DNA from: Cupriavidus lacunae
GTDB lineage: Bacteria > Pseudomonadota > Gammaproteobacteria > Burkholderiales > Burkholderiaceae
Assembly (NCBI RefSeq): GCF_003353055.1
Contig: NZ_QKWJ01000007.1
Span: 1 to 64,000, forward strand
Length of the DNA: 64,000 nucleotides
Direction of reading: 5' to 3'
Position numbers and translations under genes: made by a program. The number at the start of each line of letters is the position of its first letter. The stretch's first letter is position 1. Below, one piece after another: positions 1 through 9,108 of the stretch. The notes below the pieces were generated by a model, which was given only the letters and a program-made list of their open reading frames with translations, ran no database searches and was not told the DNA's origin.

Positions 1-118
1 ACTCTTCCAGAGAAGGGGGCAGCAGATAGGATTGGTCGGGTTGATAAGGAAGGTAACTGGCAGCCATGCCCGTATTGTCCTCGATCTTTCGCCGATTTGG
101 CTTCTGCCGCGCAGCCTC

Positions 119-1384
119 CTAGGCGGCCTCCGCCCGGCCCGCAGCGGCGCCGCGGCGCGAGCGGTTGCCGTTGCCCACGGTCACCGCGGTAAAGATCGAC
201 AGCAGCTGGAAGCCGCCGATCATGAAGAACACCCACGCCGGCAGCTTCGCGTCCATCAGCGCACCGAAGAACAGCGGGCCGCAGGCCAGGCCGATATCCA
301 GGCCCGAGTAGACCACGCCATAGACGCGCCCGGTGGCGCCGGCGGGCGCGGCGGCGCGCACCAGCAGGTCGCGCGATGGTCCGGCGGTACCGGCACCGAA
401 GCCGATCACGCCCATCAGCACCGGCACCAGCAGTGCCGGCACCAGGTTCAGCCCGACCAGCACCGCCATCAGCCCCGACACGGTGAAGCTCACCGCGATC
501 AGCCGTTCATGGTTGCTTGTGCGGCTGGCGGCAAAGCCGCCCACGACCATGCCGCCGGCACTGCACAGCATGTAGATGGTGTACGACGCGGTGGCCAGCG
601 TGAACGGCATGCCGTACAGATAGGTCAGCGCGGTCGGGGCAAAGCTCTGGATGCCAGCGGCGGAAAACGTGGTCAGCAGGAAGAAGGCCCAGCACACCCA
701 TACCTGCGGCAGGCGCAGGAAGCCAAGCAGGCTGCCGCCCGCGCCCGCAGCCTTGGCCGCGGGCCGGCCCACGGCGCCCTGCACTTCACGCGGGTCCAGC
801 ACATGGCGCAGCACGACCAGCACGGCCAGCACGATAAAGGCGACCGCCGAGGCCGCCGCCAGCGCCACGCGCCAGCTGGCCAGGTTGGCAATTGCCACCA
901 GGAACAGCGGCGCCGCCGCCCAGCCCAGGTTGCCGGAAATGCCGTGCACCGAGAACGCATGGCCCAGCCGCGGCTGCGACACATGCTTGTTCAGCAGCGT
1001 GAAGTCGGCCGGGTGGAACACGCCGTTGCCCAGCCCCGCCACGGCCGCGCCGAACAGCAGCGCGGCATAGCCGGCACTGGTCGACAGCAGCAAGGCCGCT
1101 GCGCCCAGGAAGGCCAGCCCGGCAAACAGGACCGGCCGCGCGCCGAAGCGGTCGACCACGAAGCCGGACGCGGTCTGCACCACCGCCGAGACCGCGAAGA
1201 ACACCGTCATCAGCAGGCCCAGCTCGGCATAGCTCAGGCCGAACTCCGCCTTGATCCACGGGAACAGCGGCGCCAGCAACAGATGGTAGAAATGGGAGAC
1301 CCCGTGGGCCAGTCCGACCAGGCCGATCACCTGGGCGTCATGACGAAGGGGATTGCGCGTGGGATCGATTGCGGCGGTGGACAT
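119..1384 (-). CDS. MFS transporter, 12-TM, substrate unknown
   Basis: A 421-residue integral membrane protein of the major facilitator superfamily. Hydrophobic helices run the whole length. A first-helix region (VIGLVGLAHGVSHFYHL), a loop 2-3 stretch FVVDRFGARPVLFAG and a repeated second half match the MFS plan. The ATG at 1384 is chosen over an upstream in-frame start at 1498, because the extra 38 residues are unlike a transporter N-terminus and MSTAAIDP begins a normal cytosolic leader. It ends the window's left edge as a single gene, with a response regulator next to it on the same strand 132 bases upstream. The family moves small molecules by secondary transport. Nothing here identifies the substrate; fosmidomycin-resistance-like and general efflux roles are both possible. 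Confidence 0.85.
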   Translation of the reverse strand: MSTAAIDPTRNPLRHDAQVIGLVGLAHGVSHFYHLLLAPLFPWIKAEFGLSYAELGLLMTVFFAVSAVVQTASGFVVDRFGARPVLFAGLAFLGAAALLLSTSAGYAALLFGAAVAGLGNGVFHPADFTLLNKHVSQPRLGHAFSVHGISGNLGWAAAPLFLVAIANLASWRVALAAASAVAFIVLAVLVVLRHVLDPREVQGAVGRPAAKAAGAGGSLLGFLRLPQVWVCWAFFLLTTFSAAGIQSFAPTALTYLYGMPFTLATASYTIYMLCSAGGMVVGGFAASRTSNHERLIAVSFTVSGLMAVLVGLNLVPALLVPVLMGVIGFGAGTAGPSRDLLVRAAAPAGATGRVYGVVYSGLDIGLACGPLFFGALMDAKLPAWVFFMIGGFQLLSIFTAVTVGNGNRSRRGAAAGRAEAA

Positions 1385-1516
1385 GGCGCTGGCGGTAGGG
1401 GCTATGCAGGACGGGAGGCGGCAGCCCCAGGGAAAATACGGGCCGAAGCCCGCATCATAGAGGAAAACCCCTGCCCTCTGCAGCCAGGTGGCGGCCACGC
1501 CGCCCGCGGGCGTGCC

Positions 1517-2341
1517 TTACATCTGCTTGAACAGGTGCGCGTACTGGCGCGCCACCGGCAGCAGTTCGGGGCGGTCGCGCAGCCGCAGCGACAGCCGGCC
1601 CAGCGACTGGTTGACCGCGCTGGCCACGCAGGTGATGTTGACCACGGTGCCGCGGTGCACCTGCCAGAAGCGCTCCGGGTCCAGCTGCTGCGTCAGTTCG
1701 CGCAGACTGGTGCGGATCAGCGCCTCGCCGGTGCCGGAGACGACGTTGACGTACTTGTCGGTGGCTTCCAGGTAGATGACTTCGTCCACGGGGATGATGC
1801 GCACCTCCTGCCCCACCAGCGCCTTGATAAAGCGCAGGTACTGCCGCTGCGGCGCACCGGACGTGCCTGGCGTGGCATTCTCCAGCGATTCCAGGCGCGC
1901 CAGCAGCTGGCCGAGCCGGTCGGTGTCCGCGATCGAGGCTTCGGATTCGGTGTCTTCATCGTCGGCGGGGCCGGCCAGCCGGTCCTTCAGGCGCTGTACC
2001 GTCGCCTCCAGCCGTTCGCGCTGCACCGGCTTGAGCACATAATCCACGGCGGCGCGCTCAAATGCCTCCAGCGCAAACTGGTCATAGGCGGTCACGAAGA
2101 CCACCAGCGGCGGGGTGTCGAACTCGATCAGCTCGCGCGCCACGTCCATGCCGCTCATGCCCGGCATGCGGATATCCAGGAAGGCCACGCGCGGCTGGTG
2201 CTCGCGCGCCGCTGCCAGCGCGGCCACGCCGTCGTGGACCACGGAAACGATCCGGGCCTCGGGCCACAGCGACTTCAGTTCGGATTCCAGCACGCGCGCG
2301 AGCAGCGCTTCGTCATCGGCGATCAGAAGGGTCGGGGTCAT
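1517..2341 (-). CDS. LytTR-family response regulator
   Basis: A two-component response regulator of 274 residues. The receiver domain occupies about residues 4-120, with the acidic pair DD at 9-10, phosphoacceptor Asp56 in FLDIRMPG and Lys104 in DYVLKPV. A LytTR DNA-binding domain follows at about 165-270 (QYLRFIKALVGQEVRIIPVDE, then FWQVHRGTVVN). The ATG at 2341 gives a standard receiver start; an earlier in-frame start would add 15 unrelated residues. The adjacent upstream gene on the same strand is a LytS/YehU-type histidine kinase ending about 100 bases away, so the two form an AlgZ/AlgR- or YehU/YehT-like pair. The regulated genes cannot be read from the sequence. Confidence 0.92.
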   Translation of the reverse strand: MTPTLLIADDEALLARVLESELKSLWPEARIVSVVHDGVAALAAAREHQPRVAFLDIRMPGMSGMDVARELIEFDTPPLVVFVTAYDQFALEAFERAAVDYVLKPVQRERLEATVQRLKDRLAGPADDEDTESEASIADTDRLGQLLARLESLENATPGTSGAPQRQYLRFIKALVGQEVRIIPVDEVIYLEATDKYVNVVSGTGEALIRTSLRELTQQLDPERFWQVHRGTVVNITCVASAVNQSLGRLSLRLRDRPELLPVARQYAHLFKQM

Positions 2342-2439
2342 GGGGGCGTTGGGATGGTGGCTGGGTCCTGGCGATACAGGCGGCACCGCCCTGGGCGGTG
2401 CCTCTGCTGCTGGTTGTCAGGGGTACTGGTTGATGCGCC

Positions 2440-3615
2440 TCAAAGCCGTTGCATGGCCGGCGCCGCTCCGGGCATGGCCTCGGGTTGGGTGGTGGTGGTC
2501 TGGGTGACGGTGGGCGCCTCGGCCGGACGCTCCAGCGGCAGCGTCAGCCGCACCACCACGCCGCGCGGCGTGTTCTCTTCCATCTGCATGCTGGCCGCCG
2601 CACCGAAAATTCGGGCCAGCCGCTCGCGCACGTGCGTGATGCCCAGGCCCGAGCCCTTGTCCGAAGCATGGCCGAAGCCCACGCCGGTATCGGCGATAAT
2701 GACCTGCACCGCATTGTCGCCGGCCGCGCGCGCCGACAGCCGGATATGGCCGCCGATCATGCAGGGCTCAATGCCGTGCGTGACCGCGTTCTCCACCAGC
2801 GGCTGGATCAGCATGGGCGGGATCTCCACCTTCGCCAGCTCCCGCGGCAGGTCGATGTCGAACGAGAGCCGCTGGCCGAAGCGCATGCCCTGGATGTCCA
2901 GATAGCTGCGCAGCAGCTCGAACTCCTGCCGCAGCGTGCATTGCTCGGCGCGGGTATGCGCCAGCGACATGCGCAGGAATCCGATCAGGCGCTGCAGCAA
3001 CTGGCGCGCGGCGGGCGGATCGGTGGCGATCAGCCCGTCGAGGTTGGCCAGCGAGTTGAACAGGAAGTGCGGCTCGATCTGCGCCTGCAGCGCCATCAGC
3101 TGCGCGCGCACCAGTTGCTTTTCAGCTTCCTCGCGCTGCAGGGCGTCCAGCGCGGCCTGGCGTTCCAGCGACGCCAGCTTCTCGCGCGACCAGTAGAAAT
3201 AAATCATCGAGGCCGCGGCCAGCATGCCCACCACCAGGCACATGCGCAGCATGCCGCCGACTTCGTCCGCCGATTTGGGCGGCAGGTCCAGCACCACGCG
3301 CGTGGCCCAGCTGCCGAATACCACGCCTGCTGGCACCGCGGCGGCGGCCAGCAGCAGGAAGGGCCAGCGGCGCGGCCGGTCGTTCCACCAGATCACCACG
3401 CGCGGGATGTCGATCAGCACCCAGATCGACAGGCCGATCAGCTGGCTGTAGACAAAGTTGTGCCACAAGCTGCCGCCGGTCTGGAAGCCGTAGTTCAGGC
3501 TGATCGCGATCACCGAGTTCATGCACAGCACGAACAGCAGGTCGCGCCCGAGGATATTGAGACGGGAGGGGATGGCGGTGGCGACGTGTGAGAGGCAGCG
3601 GTCCATGGCGTTCAT
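2440..3615 (-). CDS. LytS/YehU-type sensor histidine kinase
   Basis: A membrane sensor kinase of 391 residues. Its N-terminal half holds about four hydrophobic helices (LLFVLCMNSVIAISL, PFLLLAAAAVPAGVVFGSW, MCLVVGMLAAASMIYFYW). A short coiled linker leads to the His_kinase signature QIEPHFLFNSL, in which the His is the predicted phosphorylation site. The ATPase domain has the N box VENAVTHGI and a G box DTGVGFG...GLGITHVRERL. The start at 3615 (MNAMDRC) is preferred over 3684, since the extra residues are low-complexity and outside the conserved region. It sits directly upstream of the LytTR regulator with which it should pair. The signal is unknown. Confidence 0.92.
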   Translation of the reverse strand: MNAMDRCLSHVATAIPSRLNILGRDLLFVLCMNSVIAISLNYGFQTGGSLWHNFVYSQLIGLSIWVLIDIPRVVIWWNDRPRRWPFLLLAAAAVPAGVVFGSWATRVVLDLPPKSADEVGGMLRMCLVVGMLAAASMIYFYWSREKLASLERQAALDALQREEAEKQLVRAQLMALQAQIEPHFLFNSLANLDGLIATDPPAARQLLQRLIGFLRMSLAHTRAEQCTLRQEFELLRSYLDIQGMRFGQRLSFDIDLPRELAKVEIPPMLIQPLVENAVTHGIEPCMIGGHIRLSARAAGDNAVQVIIADTGVGFGHASDKGSGLGITHVRERLARIFGAAASMQMEENTPRGVVVRLTLPLERPAEAPTVTQTTTTQPEAMPGAAPAMQRL

Positions 3616-3676
3616 GTTAGCGCGGCTTGAGCCTGGCGCAATACGGGCAGGTGATGTGACGGTGACACGGGTTGCG

Positions 3677-4063
3677 TCAGCCACCCTGCCCGGTCGGCCC
3701 GCCGGGGGCCGCTGTCTGGCCGGCCAGCACGCGCCACCACTGCCCGGACAACACGTAGCGGGGGAACGTGATCCACTGCTCGGCCAGGATGCGGCCGGCG
3801 ATGTCCGCCGGCCCCGCGAAGGGTTCCGGGGCGTGGGCCTCCAGCCTGTGGCCGCGGCCCTGCAGCGCCATCGACATGCCCATGCACACCAGCCCCAGCG
3901 CCACCGCCGGCAGGCTCAGGCGCAGCAGGCCATAAATGCCCAGTACGGTGCCGGCCATGAACATCGGCACCGCCACGATATGCAGCAGCAGGTTGCGGGG
4001 ATGCTGGTGGTTGCGGGCATAGCCGCGCCACTGCCAGCGCAGCAGCGGTTCGTCGTCGCGCAT
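3677..4063 (-). CDS. Small membrane protein, Mpo1/DUF962-like
   Basis: A 128-residue protein with two closely spaced hydrophobic segments at about residues 22-65 (LLLHIVAVPMFMAGTVLGIY and LPAVALGLVCMGMSMAL). An N-terminal YARNHQHPRNLLLH stretch recalls the Y-x-x-x-H-x-x-x-x-N-x-x-x-H pattern of the DUF962/Mpo1 family of ER and bacterial membrane dioxygenase-like proteins. The ATG at 4063 follows a purine-rich GGAGAGA-type ribosome site on the minus strand. An earlier start at 4168 would add residues encoded by GC-rich non-coding-like sequence. It is a stand-alone gene between the kinase and cysB. Family membership is by motif only, so the function stays open. Confidence 0.6.
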   Translation of the reverse strand: MRDDEPLLRWQWRGYARNHQHPRNLLLHIVAVPMFMAGTVLGIYGLLRLSLPAVALGLVCMGMSMALQGRGHRLEAHAPEPFAGPADIAGRILAEQWITFPRYVLSGQWWRVLAGQTAAPGGPTGQGG

Positions 4064-4308
4064 GATCGTCTCTCTCCTTTGCCCGGCCCTTGCTGACCGG
4101 CGGCCGCGCGCAAACTTTGTTGCGCTGCGGTACACGTGCGGCGCCCACAAAATGGCATACGCCGGCACGTGCAGGGAATGTACCCCTCAGCAAGGCGTGA
4201 AGAAAGTCTCTTGCGACGAACGGCGGGCACGGGGCGCGAACGGCACCGCGCGGGAGCGGACGGCGCGGCGCGGCGGCCCGCAGGTGCCGCTTGCGCCGCC
4301 CGCCGGGA

Positions 4309-5253
4309 TCAGGCCGCCAGGGCCTGCCGGTCCTGTTCGGAGAGCACGCTGGTGACGGTGTCGCGCGACAGGTGCGGCGCGAACATATTGATGAAGGCGT
4401 GCGCATAGCCGCGCAGGTAGGCCCCGCGGCGCACCGCCACGCTGGTGGTGTTAGGCGCGAACAGGTGGTCGGCCGAGATCCGCACCAGGCCGGAGTCCTT
4501 GCGTTCGTCGTAGGCCATCGACGCGATGATGCCCACGCCCAGGTCCAGTTCGGCGTAGGTCTTGATCACGTCGGCGTCCAGCGCGGTCAGCACGATCTCG
4601 GGCTGCAGCCCGGCCTCGGCAAAGGCGCTGTCGATCTTGCGGCGGCCGGTGAAGCCGGCGTCGTAGGTGATGAGCTGGAAGCCGGCCACGTCTTCGAGCG
4701 TGGGCTCGGGCAGGCGCGTGAGCGGATGGTCGGGCGAGACCACCAGCACGTGCTGCCAGCTGTAGGCCTCGAACGAAGTCAGCCCCGCCTCGGTGGCCAG
4801 TGCCTCGGTAGCGATGCCGATATCGGCCTGCCCCGTCAGCAGCAGCTCGACGATATGCGTGGGCGATGCCTCCTGCAGCGCCAGCGTCACATGCGGGTAT
4901 TCGCGGCGGAACGACTGCACCACGCGCGGCAGCGCATAGCGCGCCTGGGTGTGGGTGGTGGCAACGGTCAGGCGGCCGGTATGGCGGCCGGCATATTCAT
5001 CGCCGGCCTGGCGCAGGTTCTCGGCCTCGAGCAGCAGGCGCTCAACGATGCGCACGATCTCGCGGCCGGGCTCGGTCAGCCCGGTCAGGCGCTTGCCGTA
5101 GCGCTCGAAGATCTCCACGCCCAGCTCTTCCTCCAGTTCGCGGATCTGGCGCGACACGCCAGGCTGCGACGTGTAGAGCGCGTTGGCGACCTCGGTCAGG
5201 TTGAACTGGCGGCGTACCGCCTCACGGATCGATCGGAGTTGCTGGAAGTTCAT
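4309..5253 (-). CDS. cysB: CysB, LysR-type regulator of sulfur assimilation
   Basis: A 314-residue LysR-family activator. The winged helix-turn-helix lies in residues 1-60 ([25 protein letters not shown], split by the recognition helix), with a long linker helix after it and an inducer-binding domain from about 90. The N-terminal [15 protein letters not shown] and the [14 protein letters not shown] stretch are typical of CysB/Cbl. CysB responds to N-acetylserine and switches on sulfate and sulfonate uptake in sulfur starvation. The gene's start overlaps the end of cysA by 4 bases, so it is the last gene of the cysTWA operon and would be co-induced with its own targets. The ATG at 5253 is the only sensible start. 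Confidence 0.93.
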   Translation of the reverse strand: MNFQQLRSIREAVRRQFNLTEVANALYTSQPGVSRQIRELEEELGVEIFERYGKRLTGLTEPGREIVRIVERLLLEAENLRQAGDEYAGRHTGRLTVATTHTQARYALPRVVQSFRREYPHVTLALQEASPTHIVELLLTGQADIGIATEALATEAGLTSFEAYSWQHVLVVSPDHPLTRLPEPTLEDVAGFQLITYDAGFTGRRKIDSAFAEAGLQPEIVLTALDADVIKTYAELDLGVGIIASMAYDERKDSGLVRISADHLFAPNTTSVAVRRGAYLRGYAHAFINMFAPHLSRDTVTSVLSEQDRQALAA

Positions 5254-6377
5254 GGCGTGGCCTTTTCTTGTTGGATGGACGCGGTGCCGCTGGCACCGTT
5301 GACACGCGGCTGCGTGAACACGCGCAACTGGCGCGGGCGCACCGCCAGCAGTTCGCCCTCGCGGAAGCCCGCATGGCGGAAGCGCTCCAGCGGCAGCGCG
5401 ACCTCAATCACGTCCTGGTTGTCTTCACGTTCGAGTTCAAGCTGTGCCACCGGGCCCAGCGTCAGCGCGCGGCGCAGTGTGACCGCGATGCCGTCGGCGC
5501 CGGGCGAATAGCGTTCCAGGTCGAGGTCATGGGGGCGCACATAGGCCACCGCGTCGCCGGCGGTCTCATGGCCGCTGCCCACGACCGGCAGCACGGCTTC
5601 GCCGGTATGCAGCAGGCCGCCGGTCTCGCCCACTTCCAGGCGGCCATGGAACAGGTTCACGTTGCCGAGGAAGCCGAATACGAAGGGCGTGGCCGGATGG
5701 TTGTAGACCGCCTCGGGCGAGCCGTACTGCTCCACGTGGCCGCGGTTCATCAGCACCACCTGGTCGGCCACTTCCAGCGCCTCTTCCTGGTCGTGCGTGA
5801 CGAACACGCTGGTCACGTGCAGTTCATCGTGCAGGCGGCGCAGCCAGCGGCGCAGCTCCTTGCGCACCTTGGCGTCGAGCGCGCCGAACGGTTCGTCCAG
5901 CAGCAGCACGCGCGGCTCCACCGCCAGCGCGCGGGCCAGCGCAATGCGCTGGCGCTGGCCGCCCGAAAGCTGCGACGGGTAGCGGTCGGCCAGCCAGTCA
6001 AGCTGGACCAGTTCCAGCAGCGAGCGCACCTTGTCGCGGATCTGCGCTTCGCTGGGGCGCTCGGCGCGCGGCTTGACGCGCAGGCCAAACGCCACGTTCT
6101 CGAACACGCTCATATGCTTGAACAGCGCATAGTGCTGGAACACAAAACCCACCTGGCGCTGGCGCACATGCTGGTCCGAGGCATCGCGCCCGGCCAGCAC
6201 GATCTGGCCCGCGTCGGCGCGCTCCAGGCCGGCGATGATGCGCAGCAGCGTGGTCTTGCCGCAGCCCGACGGCCCCAGCAGCGCGGTCAGCTCGCCTTCG
6301 TCGAAATCGAGCGAGACGTTGTCCAGCGCGACAAAATCGCCAAAGCGCTTCTCTACGTTCTTGACCTGGATGCTCAT
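5250..6377 (-). CDS. cysA: CysA, sulfate/thiosulfate ABC transporter ATPase
   Basis: The ATP-binding subunit of the sulfate/thiosulfate importer, 375 residues. Walker A is GPSGCGKTT near residue 40, the signature is [15 protein letters not shown], Walker B is [11 protein letters not shown] and the H-loop is [12 protein letters not shown]-terminal regulatory TOBE-like domain follows from about residue 240. The ATG at 6377 ([13 protein letters not shown]) is chosen. The reading frame stays open upstream to 6653, but that part lies inside cysW and reads as shadow. It overlaps cysW by 4 bases and cysB by 4 bases, showing tight translational coupling in the order cysT-cysW-cysA-cysB. Confidence 0.95.
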   Translation of the reverse strand: MSIQVKNVEKRFGDFVALDNVSLDFDEGELTALLGPSGCGKTTLLRIIAGLERADAGQIVLAGRDASDQHVRQRQVGFVFQHYALFKHMSVFENVAFGLRVKPRAERPSEAQIRDKVRSLLELVQLDWLADRYPSQLSGGQRQRIALARALAVEPRVLLLDEPFGALDAKVRKELRRWLRRLHDELHVTSVFVTHDQEEALEVADQVVLMNRGHVEQYGSPEAVYNHPATPFVFGFLGNVNLFHGRLEVGETGGLLHTGEAVLPVVGSGHETAGDAVAYVRPHDLDLERYSPGADGIAVTLRRALTLGPVAQLELEREDNQDVIEVALPLERFRHAGFREGELLAVRPRQLRVFTQPRVNGASGTASIQQEKATP

Positions 6378-7315
6378 GATGCTTGTCCTTGCACTGAAGC
6401 TTGCAGCGTTGCCAGCGGCCGCTCGGGTGCAGCCTCTTCGGTTTCCTTGCGGGCGCGGAACTCGACCAGCGTCTTGATCCCCAGCGTGACCAGCGCCAGC
6501 AGCGTCAGCAGCGAAGCCACCGCAAAGGCCGCCGCGAAGTTGTACTCGTTGTAGAGGATCTCCACGTGCAGCGGCATGGTGTTGGTCAGCCCGCGGATAT
6601 GGCCCGACACCACCGACACCGCGCCGAACTCGCCCATCGCCCGCGCATTGCACAGGATCACGCCGTACAGCAGGCCCCAGCGGATATTGGGCAGCGTGAT
6701 ATGGCGGAAGGTCTGCCAGCCCGAGGCGCCCAGCACGATCGCGGCCTCTTCCTCTTCACTGCCCTGTGCCTGCATCAGCGGGATCAGCTCACGCGCCACA
6801 AAGGGGAAGGTCACGAAGATGGTGGCCAGCACGATGCCCGGCACCGCGAACATGATCTTGATGTCGTGCGCTTCCAGCCACGGGCCCAGCCAGCCCTGCG
6901 CGCCGAACAGCAGCACGTAGACCAGGCCGGAGATCACCGGCGACACCGAGAACGGCAGGTCGATCAGCGTGATCAGCAGGTTCTTGCCGCGGAAGTCGAA
7001 CTTGGCGATGGCCCAGGCCGCCGCCACACCGAACACCACGTTCAGCGGCACCGCGATCGCCGCCACCGTCAGCGTGAGCTGGATCGCGGCCAGCGCGTCG
7101 GGCTCGATCAGTGCTTCCCAGTAAGTCTGCACGCCCTTGCGCAAGGCTTCATAGAACACCGAAGCCAGCGGCACGAACAGGAACAGCGTGAGGAACAGCA
7201 CCGCCACCGCGATCAGCGTATAGCGCACCCATGGCGCCTCGCCGGTGGCGTCGAACCTGTGATGACCCCGGGCGTTGCCCTGCCCGCCCAGGCGTCCCGC
7301 AACGGCGCCGGCCAT
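6374..7315 (-). CDS. cysW: CysW, sulfate ABC transporter permease
   Basis: An inner-membrane permease of 313 residues. Six hydrophobic helices start with [21 protein letters not shown]. The coupling-helix EAA loop sits at about residues 190-215 ([20 protein letters not shown], then [12 protein letters not shown]). Together with CysT it forms the membrane channel for sulfate and thiosulfate. The ATG at 7315 (MAGAVAGR) is used. An upstream in-frame start at 7369 would run into the end of cysT. The gap to the cysT stop is a single base, consistent with one transcript. Confidence 0.94.
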   Translation of the reverse strand: MAGAVAGRLGGQGNARGHHRFDATGEAPWVRYTLIAVAVLFLTLFLFVPLASVFYEALRKGVQTYWEALIEPDALAAIQLTLTVAAIAVPLNVVFGVAAAWAIAKFDFRGKNLLITLIDLPFSVSPVISGLVYVLLFGAQGWLGPWLEAHDIKIMFAVPGIVLATIFVTFPFVARELIPLMQAQGSEEEEAAIVLGASGWQTFRHITLPNIRWGLLYGVILCNARAMGEFGAVSVVSGHIRGLTNTMPLHVEILYNEYNFAAAFAVASLLTLLALVTLGIKTLVEFRARKETEEAAPERPLATLQASVQGQAS

Positions 7316-7316
7316 G

Positions 7317-8279
7317 TCAGAACTCCTTGCCCGTGGCGGGCGCTTCAGGTGCCAGTGCGGCGCGCACACCGGACTGATGGCGGCGCGTCCAGGCCTGCAG
7401 CAGGTTGATCAGCAGCAGCAGGCCGAACGAGATCACCAGCATCACCACCGCCACCGCGGTGGCGCCGGCGTAGTCGTACTGCTCCAGCTTGGAATAGATC
7501 ATCAGCGGCGCGATCTCCGACACCATCGGCATATTGCCGGAGATAAAGACCACCGAGCCGTACTCGCCGGTGGCGCGTGCGAACGACAGCGCAAAGCCGG
7601 TCAGCAGCGCCGGCAGGATGGCGGGCAGGATCACGCGGTGGAAGGTCTGCAGGCGGTTGGCACCCAGGCTGGCGGCGGCCTCTTCCAGCTCCTGCTCCAC
7701 GTCTTCCAGCACCGGCTGCACCGTGCGCACCACGAACGGCAGGCCGATAAAGGTCAGCGCCACCACCACGCCCAGCGGCGTGAACGCGACCTTGATGCCC
7801 AGCGGCTCAAGATAACGGCCGATCCAGCCGTTGCCGGCAAACAGCGCCGTCAGCGCGATACCGGCCACCGCCGTAGGCAGTGCGAACGGCAAGTCCACCA
7901 GCGCATCGATCAAACGCTTGCCCGGGAAGCGGTAGCGCACCAGCACCCAGGCCACCACCAGCCCGAACACCGTATTGACGATGGCCGCCACCAGCGATGC
8001 GCCGAAGCTCAGCTGCAGCGACGCCACCACGCGCGGCGCCGCGACCGTGGTCCAGAACCCGTCCCACGTCATCGTGAACGTCTTCAGGAACGTGGCCGAC
8101 AGCGGGATCAGGACGATCAGCGTCAGGTAGAACAGCGTGAAGCCCAGCGACAGGCCAAAGCCGGGCAGCACCGTAAAACGCTGTCTGGACGGGCGGCCGG
8201 GTGTGCGTGTGGCGCCGGAGTCAGGCGCGCGGGGAGCAGCTGGCGGCGGCGTGTCCGCCAGGGAAATGGATGGAGGCAT
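7317..8279 (-). CDS. cysT: CysT (CysU), sulfate ABC transporter permease
   Basis: The partner permease of CysW, 320 residues. After a proline/alanine-rich cytosolic leader of about 50 residues come six membrane helices (first: [20 protein letters not shown]) and the EAA coupling loop ([19 protein letters not shown], then [13 protein letters not shown]). The start at 8279 (MPPSISL) is preferred to 8357, whose extra 26 residues are arginine-rich shadow. It is the first gene of the cysTWAB operon. The leader region upstream carries a 9-bp-stem hairpin at 8348-8368 and the two-part motif shared with the sbp promoter at 8406-8447, so sulfur-responsive CysB control is expected. Confidence 0.94.
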   Translation of the reverse strand: MPPSISLADTPPPAAPRAPDSGATRTPGRPSRQRFTVLPGFGLSLGFTLFYLTLIVLIPLSATFLKTFTMTWDGFWTTVAAPRVVASLQLSFGASLVAAIVNTVFGLVVAWVLVRYRFPGKRLIDALVDLPFALPTAVAGIALTALFAGNGWIGRYLEPLGIKVAFTPLGVVVALTFIGLPFVVRTVQPVLEDVEQELEEAAASLGANRLQTFHRVILPAILPALLTGFALSFARATGEYGSVVFISGNMPMVSEIAPLMIYSKLEQYDYAGATAVAVVMLVISFGLLLLINLLQAWTRRHQSGVRAALAPEAPATGKEF

Positions 8280-8347
8280 GTCGTCTCGTCTGTGAGCGGT
8301 GCGCCGCCGGCCCTGATGGCAGGCCCCGGCGGCCCTTTCTTTATGAC

Positions 8348-8368
8348 GCCGGCGCATAGTGCGCCGGC
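8348..8368. repeat. Perfect hairpin in the cysT leader
   Basis: A 9-bp stem (gccggcgca / tgcgccggc) with a 3-base loop lies 69-89 bases upstream of the cysT ATG. Neither side carries a T-run, so it does not look like an intrinsic terminator for the hydrolase gene upstream. It could be an attenuator-like leader element or a REP-type palindrome. Confidence 0.5.
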
Positions 8369-8405
8369 CTACGAGACAGATTCTGCAGAGTCGCCCTTAT
8401 AAACA

Positions 8406-8447
8406 GAACGAATCTTTATGAATTTTCTTAGGCGATTTAGATATAAG
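8406..8447 (-). promoter_or_regulatory. Candidate CysB-controlled promoter of cysTWAB
   Basis: On the minus strand CTTAT is followed after exactly 29 bases by ATTCGTTC and then TGTTTATAAGG, a plausible -10 (TATAAG). The same CTTAT-N29-ATTCGTTC arrangement precedes sbp at 16128-16169. It lies 127-168 bases upstream of the cysT start and overlaps the last codons of the upstream hydrolase gene. The link to CysB is inference from shared position and the sulfur genes it precedes. Confidence 0.5.
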
Positions 8448-9108
8448 GGACGGTGGATGCCACTTCAACACATGCCTCCCAGGCGGCGGATGGCTCACTT
8501 ATGGATCCGGCGTCGCCCACATGCGCGATGCGCTGGACCAGCGCATCGAGCAGCGCGAGCCCTTCAGGCCACTCGCCGAGTCCTGAATCGGCATTGATAT
8601 GGCCGACGTTGCCCACGTCGACCAGCTCGCTGCCCCACAGCGTGCCCCAGCTGAAAGCGGTGCGTTGCGGCATCCAGGGATCATTACGGCTGGCCACCAG
8701 GATGGTCGGAAAGGGCAGGCGGTAGGTCGGCAGCAACGCCGCCACGCCGAACTTGTCCGGATCGGCGGGTGCCACCAGCAGCGCGCCGGCAATGCCCACC
8801 GGATCCAGCGCTGCCTGGCGCAGCGTGGCCAGGCAGCCAAAGCTGTGCGCCACCAGCACCGCGCCGCGCGCGGCCACGCGCTGGGCGCGCATCACGCCTT
8901 CGGAGACACGCTCGGCCCACAGCGGCAGGCTCGGGCGCGACCAGTCATGCTGCTCCACCCGCTGCCAGTCCGGGAATTGTTGTTCCCAGCGGCTCTGCCA
9001 GTGCCCGGGGCCGCTGCCATGCAAACCCGGCACGGTCAGCACTTGCAGGTGTCGCGGAATCTCCAGCCGCGTGGCGCGGCTGGCGGCGGTCCTGTTCGAT
9101 TGCGTCAT
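8437..9108 (-). CDS. RBBP9/YdeN-type serine hydrolase
   Basis: A 223-residue alpha/beta hydrolase of the RBBP9 family. The family opening VLTVPGLHGSGPGHWQSRWE is present at about residues 23-42. The nucleophile elbow is LVAHSFGCLA, and a likely acid/His pair sits in SRNDPWMP and VGNVGHINADSG. Small esterases of this family have unknown natural substrates. The ATG at 9108 overlaps the stop of the upstream EAL-like gene by 4 bases, so the two are translationally coupled. Its placement between sulfonate and sulfate uptake operons hints at a role in releasing or detoxifying sulfur compounds, but this is inference. Confidence 0.85.
   Translation of the reverse strand: MTQSNRTAASRATRLEIPRHLQVLTVPGLHGSGPGHWQSRWEQQFPDWQRVEQHDWSRPSLPLWAERVSEGVMRAQRVAARGAVLVAHSFGCLATLRQAALDPVGIAGALLVAPADPDKFGVAALLPTYRLPFPTILVASRNDPWMPQRTAFSWGTLWGSELVDVGNVGHINADSGLGEWPEGLALLDALVQRIAHVGDAGSISEPSAAWEACVEVASTVPYI

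Noticed and set aside
32..2905. Very long plus-strand open frame (957 codons) across the left end
   Set aside because: Composition is His/Gln/Arg/Gly-rich with no domain. It is antisense to three good minus-strand genes (MFS transporter, response regulator, kinase).
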